DNA of 64,000 bases from Methylobacterium sp. E-066 (GTDB lineage: Bacteria; Pseudomonadota; Alphaproteobacteria; Rhizobiales; Beijerinckiaceae). A program made the translations under genes and the position numbers. The stretch is from the NCBI RefSeq assembly GCF_022829635.1, contig NZ_JAKSYO010000069.1, forward strand, positions 22,457-86,456, in the 5' to 3' direction. Shown piece by piece: positions 31,634 through 40,242 of this stretch; position 1 is the first letter of the stretch, and every line of letters begins with the position of its first letter. The notes under the pieces are model-generated. The model had not been told where the DNA came from. It saw only the letters and a list, made by a program, of their open reading frames with translations, and made no database searches.

Positions 31634-32611
31634 ATGGCACCCATGCGAGCAGACGAGCGACGGATTTACTATTATGATCTGATGATCGGCAAGCGCGAAA
31701 AATCCTCACATGTGCCAACTCTGAGAGAGTTGTTCGACTTATGGCAGGAACGGACACAAGCAAAAAATGCATTTCACGTGCTTCAGGACGAAAAAGTAAT
31801 ATATCAAATCAATGATGCGAGGCTCAACAATACGCAGGACAAGATCACGCTACTGATCTCAGTAATTGATAAACTCATGCCCGACGCCGCCTATGCAGAC
31901 ATGCAAACCCGTGTGACAACTGTCATGAAGAAAACAGCACAGCAAGGCGGGAACTTGTCTGCGCATCTTGTAATAAACATCGACCCTTACAAGACTAACA
32001 CGCATTTATGCTTGCTAGAAGGCGTAAGAAGGCTCAATGCAACAAGCATATATCGGTTGCTCAACAGACTGATCCGGGATGCGCATCAAACAGATAACAT
32101 GCGCTTTTCATACCCTGATCCGGGCGGCGCCAAGACGCGCGACGGCGCACCCAAGCGCCACTCCTATTTACCTCTGGTCCGTTTGAACGGACATCCCTCG
32201 CCAACACTAATCCGCGACCTCGAAAACGGACACATTCGCAACATCAAACTTACCAAAACTAAAGAAGCCACTGCATTCTCGGACAGTGAGTTTCTGACTG
32301 AAGAAAGTTATGAATTGACCTTGGGCATAAAGCCAGAGGTCGATCGCAAGGGCCTCTTTGCCAAGATATTGGGCGCCGTAACCAAACACAAAGACGATTA
32401 CAAGACCGGACGAATTGCTTTCACCGATCAAAACAGAAATAATCACAATTTGGAATTCGATGTCGAAACGGGCGAGCCTGCATCGGAGGATTTTATCAAG
32501 TACACGACCTTGAGGAAGATTAACCCGCCATTGGCTGATGCCTCCCCCACCATAGTCGGGCATATGGAAGCAGAAATGCTGGCCCTGCTGGCCGTCGGCC
32601 CCGGAGCGTGA
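31634..32611 (+). CDS. unknown soluble protein, first gene of a two-gene unit
   Basis: With the start at 31634 (MAPMRADERRIYYYDLMIGK) the protein has 325 residues. It begins with a beta strand rich in Tyr, followed by mixed alpha/beta sequence, a segment SAHLVINIDPYKTNTHLCLLE, an ArgLeuAsn-rich helix, and a Lys-rich region KTKEATAFSDSEFLTEESYELTLGIK. No catalytic motif, membrane segment or signal peptide is seen. An in-frame ATG at 31394 would add 80 residues that read poorly and would place the LexA-box match inside the gene. Low G+C. The next gene starts 3 bp after its stop. Family not recognised. Confidence 0.75.
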   Translation: MAPMRADERRIYYYDLMIGKREKSSHVPTLRELFDLWQERTQAKNAFHVLQDEKVIYQINDARLNNTQDKITLLISVIDKLMPDAAYADMQTRVTTVMKKTAQQGGNLSAHLVINIDPYKTNTHLCLLEGVRRLNATSIYRLLNRLIRDAHQTDNMRFSYPDPGGAKTRDGAPKRHSYLPLVRLNGHPSPTLIRDLENGHIRNIKLTKTKEATAFSDSEFLTEESYELTLGIKPEVDRKGLFAKILGAVTKHKDDYKTGRIAFTDQNRNNHNLEFDVETGEPASEDFIKYTTLRKINPPLADASPTIVGHMEAEMLALLAVGPGA

Positions 32612-32614
32612 GCG

Positions 32615-33211
32615 GTGATCTGGTATCAAATAAAGCGACCATTTGCATTCCTTCGGATCAGGAACACTGAGTTGATGGTGTTGCGCACCACCATTCCTGC
32701 GGTTGTTACCGCGTTTGCTTGCATTATATATTGGGCGTCACCGTACAAACCAGAAATTATAGGCGACAAGCATTATGTCGATTACGTTCTACAAATTGTT
32801 GGCAGCCTGCCCGGGTTCTACATTGCGGCTTTGGCCGCGGCCGCCACATTCAGCAACAGAAGCCTAGATGAGGAAATGGGCGGCAAAAATGTTCCTATGC
32901 TCGACATTCAAAGAGGCGGGGAGACGTTCAACGTAGCACTCACACTCCGCGTATTCATGTGTCATCTTTTCGCCTATCTATGCGCGTTATCTTTCCTCAC
33001 TTGTGTTATCGGCGTTTCCATTATGGAGTTTGCGCCAATACTAAAGCAAATCGAGGCCGAAAACGCTCATCATTCGGTCGCCGCGCCGGTTGCGTTTACG
33101 TTTAAGTATGCAGTCGTCGGCTGGTTTACTTTTTGCCTGGTGCGCATCGTCACGATAACGCTCCACGGCCTGTTCTTTCTGATAGAGCGGATGCATCAGG
33201 AGAACCGCTAA
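32615..33211 (+). CDS. four-helix membrane protein, second gene of the two-gene unit
   Basis: The 198-residue protein starts at GTG 32615, only 3 bp after the upstream stop, so it is almost surely translationally coupled. Hydrophobic segments are at about 26-46, 57-80, 105-137 and 160-187; a loop with NRSLDEEMGGKN lies between the second and third. A soluble partner plus a small multi-TM protein is a common plan for phage-defence effectors (Kiwa has a comparable plan), but no homology is claimed. Confidence 0.75.
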   Translation: MIWYQIKRPFAFLRIRNTELMVLRTTIPAVVTAFACIIYWASPYKPEIIGDKHYVDYVLQIVGSLPGFYIAALAAAATFSNRSLDEEMGGKNVPMLDIQRGGETFNVALTLRVFMCHLFAYLCALSFLTCVIGVSIMEFAPILKQIEAENAHHSVAAPVAFTFKYAVVGWFTFCLVRIVTITLHGLFFLIERMHQENR

Positions 33212-33472
33212 AACCTTCCCCAAACGATTAAGTCGCGTCCTCTAGCAGGTACGACTCTCGTTAACTCACGTCGCTCCTTTTCAGGAGAAGGATGGCTCGG
33301 TCCGGATGAGCGGGTTTACTGCTTGTGAACGTCATAGCCGCGACGGATAGTGGCCTTGTTCCGACAGCCGCACCACGTAGATTTGCTGAGAGGGAACCAA
33401 CAGCGGTTCACATGATGCGTCGACAAACGTTTTCCGGAGCAGTCCTGGTGTGGATCATAAGCCCTGCATAGC

Positions 33473-33853
33473 TTGGGCGGCAGGCAATCCGGCTTCCGTA
33501 CCAGCCAAGTACGACGGCCGATGGAATATCGATGTGACCACCATATCTTTGAAAGTTGGACCGTCTCACAGATGGATCTTGCCGGAAGCACCTTCGTCGC
33601 TCAACGCGCCCCATGGCGCTTCGTGACCGTAAGCATTGACGCCATGCGCTTCCTCAGGCCGATCGAGGTTGGTGACGAGGAAAGCGTCTACTGCATTCTT
33701 CAGGAGGAAGGCGACACGTCCATAGCGGTGAAGATCGAGACCTGGGTTCGGGACCGGTCCGGCACAAACCCGGAGAAGGTAACCGAGGGCGTGTTCACCT
33801 ACTTATTTTTGAGTGAAAAGGAAAAAGCTTATAATATTGATGTCGGCCGATAA
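33473..33853 (+). pseudogene. decayed acyl-CoA thioesterase (YciA-like hotdog) fragment
   Basis: The frame reads IFESWTVSQMDLAGSTFVAQRA, VTVSIDAMRFLRPIEVGDEESVYC and IKIETWVRDRSG, then EKVTEGVFTYLFL, clearly the hotdog thioesterase series GDIFGGWxxSQMD...GDEVSVY...TEGVF. The catalytic Asp position (GDIFGGW) reads HHIFESW, the normal N terminus is missing, and the C terminus drifts. The 260 bp before it hold only doubtful frames, including a cysteine-rich one on the minus strand at 33316-33591. Confidence 0.7.
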
Positions 33854-34019
33854 CGGAAAGTCGAAGAGGCGGCTGTCGTTAACAAGGGTGTACTCTCAAA
33901 CAAATACGCAATTAACAGTGATCGAAAAAGACCGAGATTTTTTGAATTGCCCCAAGGGAGATCGATGACCTGTATTCGAACATGGGTCTGATCACAATCC
34001 GCTTATATAGTAATAGAGT

Positions 34020-35471
34020 GTGATTTTGCAGATATACACATCAACAAGATTTGATATGCTTGCTGTTGTAGCCGCATTTATGTTAGTGCTAAAAATAGCT
34101 AAACGGTTGACGGGGCAATATATGAGTAAAGACGTTGTCGTATTCGCCGTTCCAGGCACCTGGGCAGATTTCTTTGCCAAGCCGTCCATGTTGGGCATTG
34201 CGAAGCAAAAATTTGCATCGTTAATATTTGGGCCGATAGAGCAGACACCACAAGTCTCTTGGTTTGAAGAAGGCTCAAGATTCAACATAGAACTTTCGTT
34301 TCTTTTAAGCCAAAACTCAATTTGCATTAAGCAAATACCAATCAAGTGGGCACAGCACAATACTTTCACAAGCAGGCGGCAAGCGTCGGAGGAGATCATC
34401 AGTAGAGTGGTGACGCACGTAGACAACCAAAGGAATTCTACAGAATCATATCTGACGCCTGTATTCATTATTGCACACAGCCACGGGGGAAATGCTGCAG
34501 TTCTAGCTGCAAAAAAACTTCGAGATAAAGGAATAGCTACGCAAGTCATAACGCTTGCAACTCCTTTTATATCCGTTGCTCGACCGGAGAGCAGCTTCAT
34601 CTATCAGTCGTTTTCGCTGAATAAAACTGCTAGAATAATATATTATTTTATCGCTATCTACCTCATTGGCATATGTACTGCCTTATATTTTATGCCGGAC
34701 TTCGCCGGCGTTAGACTGTTTTTTGATAAAAGACCACTCCTTATCGGTGACGCCGATGGCGCTGGGCTTATAATCGTGACTCTTCTGGTTGCGGTCTTGC
34801 TCGAGATTACAATATTGCACCCTGCAATAAAGAGATTTTTCCTCCAAAAAAGAGATGCAACTGACCAAAATATAGAGCCTTTTTTGGAAGAGTGTTCGTA
34901 CGCGCGTCTCGACGTAAATCCATTCGTAATCCGTATGGCGGATGATGAAATGAGTCTTCTTATTTCTGCTAGTAGCTTTTTTTCAAGACCCTTTAATAGT
35001 TTGCTGCGCAAAACGTCCGGGATTAGCCGCCCTAAAAAAATCGCTATTCAAACTATTCTAGTCGCAGTTTTCGAAGCTTTCCCTATCGCCCTCGCAATTA
35101 ACATACTTAAAGGCTCAATCGATGCGAAATCCGCACTTCCCTTAGCTTGCTTCCTTATTATGATAATCCCACCGCTTATTTTTTCTGGAATAAAATTCTA
35201 TAGAGGATTGATTGGACTTTTGAATTTTCTTTTGAGAGCCGCCGCGGGATTTGAATTCATTTACAATCGCCAACAGTTTGAAATTAGCACGCAAACCGTC
35301 CCTGACGGAAGTAATATCAGGGTGAAAAGCCTTAAGGTAAGCCGACACAGGACAGGATTTCGTCACTCCATATATGAGCACCCAGATTGCGCGCCAACTA
35401 TTGCCTGTTATATGCAAGAAAATTGCCTTAAATACTGGGCGCCTCAAGCCAACAAGCGATCACAACACTAG
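34020..35471 (+). CDS. membrane-associated alpha/beta hydrolase (lipase-like)
   Basis: The 483-residue protein has a nucleophile elbow FIIAHSHGGNAAVLAA (Ser about 154), a strand VVVFAVPGTWADFF, and a likely catalytic His in FRHSIYEHPD near residue 453. Between them are two TM pairs (ARIIYYFIAIYLIGICTALYF, GLIIVTLLVAVLLEITIL, and further segments around 340-395). The GTG at 34020 gives an N-terminal helix; ATG 34122, after GGGG, would give a protein starting just before the hydrolase strand. Strongly AT-rich compared with the flanks. Substrate unknown; a membrane phospholipase role is inferred. Confidence 0.75.
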   Translation: MILQIYTSTRFDMLAVVAAFMLVLKIAKRLTGQYMSKDVVVFAVPGTWADFFAKPSMLGIAKQKFASLIFGPIEQTPQVSWFEEGSRFNIELSFLLSQNSICIKQIPIKWAQHNTFTSRRQASEEIISRVVTHVDNQRNSTESYLTPVFIIAHSHGGNAAVLAAKKLRDKGIATQVITLATPFISVARPESSFIYQSFSLNKTARIIYYFIAIYLIGICTALYFMPDFAGVRLFFDKRPLLIGDADGAGLIIVTLLVAVLLEITILHPAIKRFFLQKRDATDQNIEPFLEECSYARLDVNPFVIRMADDEMSLLISASSFFSRPFNSLLRKTSGISRPKKIAIQTILVAVFEAFPIALAINILKGSIDAKSALPLACFLIMIIPPLIFSGIKFYRGLIGLLNFLLRAAAGFEFIYNRQQFEISTQTVPDGSNIRVKSLKVSRHRTGFRHSIYEHPDCAPTIACYMQENCLKYWAPQANKRSQH

Positions 35472-35775
35472 ATCGGCCACTTGAGTGGGAGGGCTGAGAT
35501 GCAAAACAAAATTATTAAGAGTGGGATAGAATCTCAATAATCGCTGCAGGCTCTCGTCACGGCCAAGGGTGCACCGCCTATCATCGATGCAGACTTCTTT
35601 GGCGCGGGGGTGAGTGCGCTTCGGTGAGCGGTGGCGTTCCAGGAGGATACTGAGACAAGCGCGTAAAGGAGCAACGCGAGTCGAACGTAGCTTATCGAGG
35701 ATAGCGCGTCGCACGAGTATGTGCCGGATAGGCAGGTCAAAAGCGATGACCACCCGAACGGGAGCATGGCCCGAG

Positions 35776-35889
35776 GACGATAAAATGCGAATCTGAAAGC
35801 ATGAGGGCAGCACCGAAGGAGATGTTCAACAGACTAGCCGTTGACACCAGCGCGCCCGTTTGGCCCAACTATCGGAGCATTTTATCGTC
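35776..35889. promoter_or_regulatory. 13-bp inverted repeat upstream of the XRE-Dam gene
   Basis: GACGATAAAATGC (35776-35788) and GCATTTTATCGTC (35877-35889) are perfect inverted copies 88 bp apart. The second copy ends 14 bp before the ATG at 35904. The downstream product has two XRE DNA-binding domains, so these may be its own operators. The rest of 35472-35903 shows no credible gene. Confidence 0.45.
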
Positions 35890-35903
35890 GAGCTACGAGC
35901 AGA

Positions 35904-36839
35904 ATGGCACAACTATCCTCACTTGGGACTGCGTTGAGGGCGACGCGGCTTCCAATCATGACGCAAGTTCAACTTGCTGAAGCGGCCGGAATTAGTGTTG
36001 CGACCGTTCGCAACCTTGAACGGGGTCGAGGCACACTCTCGAGCTGGTCGACGGCGTTGGGGGCACTTGGGCACGAACTGAGGGGTCGCAGCCTAGTCGC
36101 TGGCCCCATAGGTGCTGCTTTGGTCAACTTACGAGAGCGCCGTGGACTGAGCCGGCGGGCGCTCGCGCGCATGCTTGGAGTATCCCGCACCACGTTGTCC
36201 GCGCTGGAAGCCGGCGGACCCGGTCGTTTGGAGACCCTGGAAACCTACGCGGCTACAATCGGCGCCGGCCTTTACCTGACGCCAATCGGCGCGACGGCTG
36301 GGTTTTATACCACGGTCGGCAATAGCTCAGCCCATCACGGTTGGGAGACCCCGCCGGAGCTGGTAGCCGCCTTGGAAAGCGTGTTCGGCCGGTTTGACCT
36401 GGACCCATGTGCGGCTACGGCGGACGCTAGTCGGGCGCGGGTGAAAGCTCGGGTTCGGCTGACTGTCCACGACAACGGCCTGACCCTTCCCTGGCGGGGG
36501 CGGATCTTCGTAAATCCACCTTACGGGAAGCAACTGGGCACCTGGGTGGCGAAGTGTGCCGGCGAGGCGTCCGGCGGTGCGATGGTGGTCGGCCTGGTGC
36601 CGGCCCGTACCGATACCCGCTGGTGGCACCTCTACATAGCTGGTGCAGCGGACGTATTTATGCTGCGGGGACGGTTGAGGTTCGGCGACGGCGCGATGCC
36701 GGCGCCATTTCCGTCGGCGGTCGTGGTGTGGGGTGCGAGCGCAAAGCAGGCAGCGCAGGTCGGCGCTGCTCTACCGGTGGCGTGGCATGTGCCTGCCCCT
36801 ATCAAGGCACCTCCGCGCGGCAGGGCTCGTGAGGCATAG
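35904..36839 (+). CDS. double XRE helix-turn-helix fused to Dam-type adenine methyltransferase
   Basis: The 311-residue protein has two consecutive HTH domains: TQVQLAEAAGISVATVRNLERG at about 20-41 and GLSRRALARMLGVSRTTLSALEAG at about 77-100. A phage DNA N6-adenine methyltransferase domain follows: HHGWETPPELVAALESVFG, FDLDPCAA, then IFVNPPYGKQLGTWV with the catalytic NPPY. The first HTH resembles HipB-type XRE repressors. The start at 35904 is preferred to ATG 35841, whose extra residues overlap the second operator arm. Fusing a repressor-like module to Dam suggests methylation-linked self-control (inference). Confidence 0.85.
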   Translation: MAQLSSLGTALRATRLPIMTQVQLAEAAGISVATVRNLERGRGTLSSWSTALGALGHELRGRSLVAGPIGAALVNLRERRGLSRRALARMLGVSRTTLSALEAGGPGRLETLETYAATIGAGLYLTPIGATAGFYTTVGNSSAHHGWETPPELVAALESVFGRFDLDPCAATADASRARVKARVRLTVHDNGLTLPWRGRIFVNPPYGKQLGTWVAKCAGEASGGAMVVGLVPARTDTRWWHLYIAGAADVFMLRGRLRFGDGAMPAPFPSAVVVWGASAKQAAQVGAALPVAWHVPAPIKAPPRGRAREA

Positions 36840-37144
36840 TTACATCTTCGCATTGGCGGTGACGTCGTGGGCCGCCCACCCAGGGCGTCATCAAGGCGGT
36901 GGCGCTAAAATAGACCTTTCGCGGCCATGGCGCCAAAATCGGGCGGAGCTGAGGAAGTGTCTTTGGCTGGAAAGCAGAGCGACTGGAACGTCTATCACTG
37001 CAGCTGAAAGTGGCGATGCCTGAAACGATGATACCTCAAAAGATTCTAGGTCGAGTGGCGACTTGGAAAGTCCTATGATGTCTCCCGAAACAGTCTTAGG
37101 TAGCGAATCCAAAAGGCAGGCCGGAGAAGCGCTTCGGAATTTGT
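36840..37144. other. intergenic, no feature seen
   Basis: These 305 bp between the XRE-Dam gene and the small minus-strand gene show no ORF with family features and no strong hairpin. Confidence 0.4.
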
Positions 37145-37357
37145 TCAGCTATCGACCTGCTTAGCGGTTACTTCCACAATCTGATCGTTGGCATCGAGCA
37201 CCTCGAAGGCCACCTCGATCGAACGGAGCTGATAGGCCAAAACCTCGGCTGTCCCAGCCTCCCACGCTCCCTGCAGATCAGCGAATGAGCCGTCCAACTT
37301 TCTGGACGGCAGCGGCTCAGTTTGGTTGAGGAAGAGGATTCGGACGCTGTAGCTCAT
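37145..37357 (-). CDS. small hypothetical protein
   Basis: The 70-residue protein starts SYSVRILFLNQTEPLPSRKLDG and ends VAFEVLDANDQIVEVTAKQVDS, reading as a small alternating beta protein. It looks like a real coding frame but the family is not recognised. Opposite in direction to the next gene. Confidence 0.5.
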   Translation of the reverse strand: MSYSVRILFLNQTEPLPSRKLDGSFADLQGAWEAGTAEVLAYQLRSIEVAFEVLDANDQIVEVTAKQVDS

Positions 37358-37555
37358 CTACCAGTCATGGCACGGTCATCTGCCAGGACCAAGCCACTGA
37401 CAGGGCGATGTGATTTTATCCCGACTCACATCAGCCTGGGCAAATGCACAGGGTCCATAGGGACCTTGCGGATCACTTGGATGTCGGAACCACTCCGGAC
37501 GGCTGGAGGTTTCTGCCCGTATTCCCGATCCATACCATTTACGAAACGAGGGCTC

Positions 37556-38374
37556 ATGAGTGTGCCGATTAAGCCGCTTTTGGCCCTTGGGATCGCCTTC
37601 GCTGCTGGGGTTGGAGTGACTGCCGCCTATGTCAGCGCCAGGCCTGAAAGGGCTATGGTCCACGAAGGAAAGTCCAGCGGGATTTCGGATGGAGTTGCAG
37701 CATCAAACGCTGCGAAGGTGGCTTCTGCAACAGGTTCGAATGAGCGTCTAGCAGCGACGGCACCTGATACCCGATCTGCGACGAACGGGTGGGTTGATCC
37801 GGTCAAAGAGCGTTCAGTGGCTACGCCTACTCGTCAGCCTTTACCCCCCCTCGTGTTCAACTTGGACAATAAGCAGGTACACGGGCCTGACCGAGCTTCT
37901 AAAGAGCCGGAGCAAAAGAGCCTGAGACAGGTCGATCAATCCATTGTTGCCCAAGCCATCCCGCCCCGACGGCCGGGTGTGTCGGAGCTTCTAGCTAAGT
38001 CTGAAAACCGTCCCACTGACGCCGGATCTAGTACTACTGATCGAACTCTTCTGTCGCAACGAGTAGCTGAAGCAACGTCACGTCGAACGCAAACGCTTCC
38101 CTCTGCAATTAAACCAAACCGTAAGCCCTCCACTGACAGAGTCGCTTCCCTAGCGGAAAAGCAAGGTGGCCCATTCCCTTCTACGACCAAACAATCTCAG
38201 CATGTAGATGTGATGCGTGATGCATACCCCGATGCATCGAAGCACTACTATCCATCCAGTCGAAATGGATATGTGGATTTCCATCAAAGAGTTCCGCAAG
38301 TCGATCGCAGGGATTACAGGCAGGCATCTACCTCTGAGACATCCTCAGGGGTCATGCGCTGGCTGAACCAGTGA
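37556..38374 (+). CDS. hypothetical membrane-anchored, Ser/Thr/Pro-rich protein
   Basis: The 272-residue protein has an N-terminal TM or signal segment (PLLALGIAFAAGVGVTAAYVSA) then a long, low-complexity charged region without folded-domain signatures. The start at 37556 is chosen because it places the hydrophobic segment at the N terminus. The next gene begins 33 bp later and may be co-transcribed. Confidence 0.6.
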   Translation: MSVPIKPLLALGIAFAAGVGVTAAYVSARPERAMVHEGKSSGISDGVAASNAAKVASATGSNERLAATAPDTRSATNGWVDPVKERSVATPTRQPLPPLVFNLDNKQVHGPDRASKEPEQKSLRQVDQSIVAQAIPPRRPGVSELLAKSENRPTDAGSSTTDRTLLSQRVAEATSRRTQTLPSAIKPNRKPSTDRVASLAEKQGGPFPSTTKQSQHVDVMRDAYPDASKHYYPSSRNGYVDFHQRVPQVDRRDYRQASTSETSSGVMRWLNQ

Positions 38375-38407
38375 TAAATTTTTTCGATTTTAACAGGCTC
38401 TAGTCGA

Positions 38408-38890
38408 ATGATTGGCACGAAACATCTGGCGGCAGTTGGCTTGATTGCCGTCGCCTTTGTTTCTCCTGCAAAAGCAATTGCTCCGCAGGAGATGAAGGAC
38501 CGCACAGCATTCATCGCTGATCGCTACCTGCAGATTTGGTCATCTAGCAATGTGAGTCCGGTTGCAGGTGTGCCTTACATGTATGGGCGAACAGTCCAGT
38601 TTTACGGCAAGCCATACTCCCAAGCAGATCTACAAGCGGAGAAGCGACGAGCTATCTTACAGTGGCCAATCCGGCGTTACGTTCATCGACCAGGCACTAT
38701 GCGCATAGATTGCAACTATGCATCACAAAAGTGTGCAGCTCGATCGACGATCGATTTCTCTGTTTCCAATCCGAGCCGGGGCACTCGAAAGACTGGATCA
38801 GCAAAATTTGATTTGGGAGTTAGCTTTGCTGGACCTCATCCCGTAATCCTTTATGAGGGCGGCAGCTCAAACAGAAATCGAGATCTCTAA
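38408..38890 (+). CDS. hypothetical secreted protein
   Basis: The 160-residue precursor has a signal peptide (LAAVGLIAVAFVSPAKA). The mature part contains a cysteine pair (RIDCNYASQKCAAR) and a beta-rich C-terminal half. The sequence LQIWSSSNVSPVAGVPYMYG...VQFYGKPYS suggests a SH3-like or NTF2-like fold, but this is weak. No known family. Confidence 0.6.
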   Translation: MIGTKHLAAVGLIAVAFVSPAKAIAPQEMKDRTAFIADRYLQIWSSSNVSPVAGVPYMYGRTVQFYGKPYSQADLQAEKRRAILQWPIRRYVHRPGTMRIDCNYASQKCAARSTIDFSVSNPSRGTRKTGSAKFDLGVSFAGPHPVILYEGGSSNRNRDL

Positions 38891-39061
38891 CGAGCCTGTG
38901 CAACCACTATCTAGGAACAAGACAGTCTCAGTCAAATCCAGACGTTAAACCTGGTCAGATTCCTGTCGAAGACCTATAGCCGCTTCGGTGATGGATGGGG
39001 TTCCGCAGGGATCGTGAGGGTTGGCAGGGCTGCAGATGAACCGCCGCCCCGCCTTAAAGAT

Positions 39062-39355
39062 CTAACGGCCTGATGCAGCACCACTCGTCGGTGATCCTGA
39101 ACCCGAGCCATCCTGCTTGAAGCCTGCAGCGTTTGGCGGCCCTTTCATTCGGCCATCTTGGTTCGGCGTCGAGTCCGGTGTTTGAGCACCAGCTGTTCCC
39201 GTAGTTTCCGCCTTGCCAAAGCCTGCGGCGTTGGGTGATCCCTGCATCCGAGGGGTGGTACCCGAGCCACTAGTGGCACCCTGGTTCTCAGCGGCCAAGC
39301 TGGCAGTTCCCATCGACAGCAAGCTTATTGCTGCGATCACAGCGGTCTTCCGCAT
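39062..39355 (-). CDS. small secreted Gly/Ser/Thr-rich protein with internal repeat
   Basis: The 97-residue precursor starts MRKTAVIAAISLLSMGTASLAA, a signal peptide, with GAGGA positioned upstream of this ATG. The mature part contains two copies of a short unit, MQGSPNAAGFGK and MKGPPNAAGFKQ, within glycine-rich sequence. Function unknown. Confidence 0.65.
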   Translation of the reverse strand: MRKTAVIAAISLLSMGTASLAAENQGATSGSGTTPRMQGSPNAAGFGKAETTGTAGAQTPDSTPNQDGRMKGPPNAAGFKQDGSGSGSPTSGAASGR

Positions 39356-39446
39356 GGCAGATTTCCTCAGGCGTTCCTCGGTCACTTCTCGTGAGTGACC
39401 TCCTTACCAACGCCTGTGATGTAGCTCTGCTCCTCACGAGAAGGGC

Positions 39447-40145
39447 TCATGGGGCAGATAGGAGCTGCGGCAGATCAGTGAGGTCGCTCAGGACAGCATG
39501 TGGCTGCCAGCGAGGATCGAGGGTCTCACCGACACGGTCTATCCACACGGATCGGATGCCACGCTCATGGCAGACCTTCATGTCTGTGACTTGGCCCATC
39601 CCTACGTGAACGGTCTCGTCCTTGTTAACCCCCATCGCATCGTAGGCGTGTTGGAAGAGACGGTGATCCGGCTTGTAGGCCCGAGCCTGCTGAGCCGTGA
39701 TTACGAAATTGATTGGGACACCAATAGCCTGGACTGTCTCAGCGATCAGATCATCGTCCGTGTTGCTGATGATGGCAAGCTTGTAGCGTTCACGTAGGCG
39801 TTCAAGAGCGGCCGGCACCTCAGTATGTGGCTCGATCCGTCGGAGGATGGATAGCAGCGTCCGGTGGTCATCCTCGGTGCATTGAAAGCCAGCTTCGGCG
39901 AGTACCTCATCGAGGCTCAAGCGGAGGATGGCCTTGTAGTCCTGAAACGGGGGGCGGTCCTGGTGCGATACTGCTGCGCTACGCAATCCATCTGACAAGG
40001 CGGCTGACCACTTTTCTAGATCATCCCCAGACGCGTGTTTGGAGAGAATCGCTTCAGCCGCCTCTCTCACAGCTCGATGCCATTGGACCAGAGTGCCGTA
40101 ACAATCGAAAGTGATCACCTTCGGGGAAGGATCAAGCTTGAGCAT
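39447..40145 (-). CDS. HAD-family hydrolase, haloacid dehalogenase type II-like
   Basis: The 232-residue HAD protein has motif I ITFDCYGTLV (nucleophile Asp), motif II AIISNTDDDL, Lys in QQARAYKPDHRLFQHA, and motif IV region HVGMGQVTDMKVCHERGIRSVWIDR. The set fits 2-haloacid dehalogenase-type members. The motif IV Asp pair is weaker than usual (GMGQVTD), so activity is not certain. Confidence 0.85.
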   Translation of the reverse strand: MLKLDPSPKVITFDCYGTLVQWHRAVREAAEAILSKHASGDDLEKWSAALSDGLRSAAVSHQDRPPFQDYKAILRLSLDEVLAEAGFQCTEDDHRTLLSILRRIEPHTEVPAALERLRERYKLAIISNTDDDLIAETVQAIGVPINFVITAQQARAYKPDHRLFQHAYDAMGVNKDETVHVGMGQVTDMKVCHERGIRSVWIDRVGETLDPRWQPHAVLSDLTDLPQLLSAP

Positions 40146-40242
40146 GAGCCTCAGATACCTTCATTCGAACGCCTTGCACTACGTAGCCATGCGATTGGGT
40201 CAACGCATATGCCGTCAGACAACCCAAGCGTCGATCGGTAAG

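Noticed and set aside
35460..35813. Minus-strand 117-codon ORF before the XRE-Dam gene
   Set aside because: Arg-rich, overlaps the end of the hydrolase gene and one operator arm, no motif.
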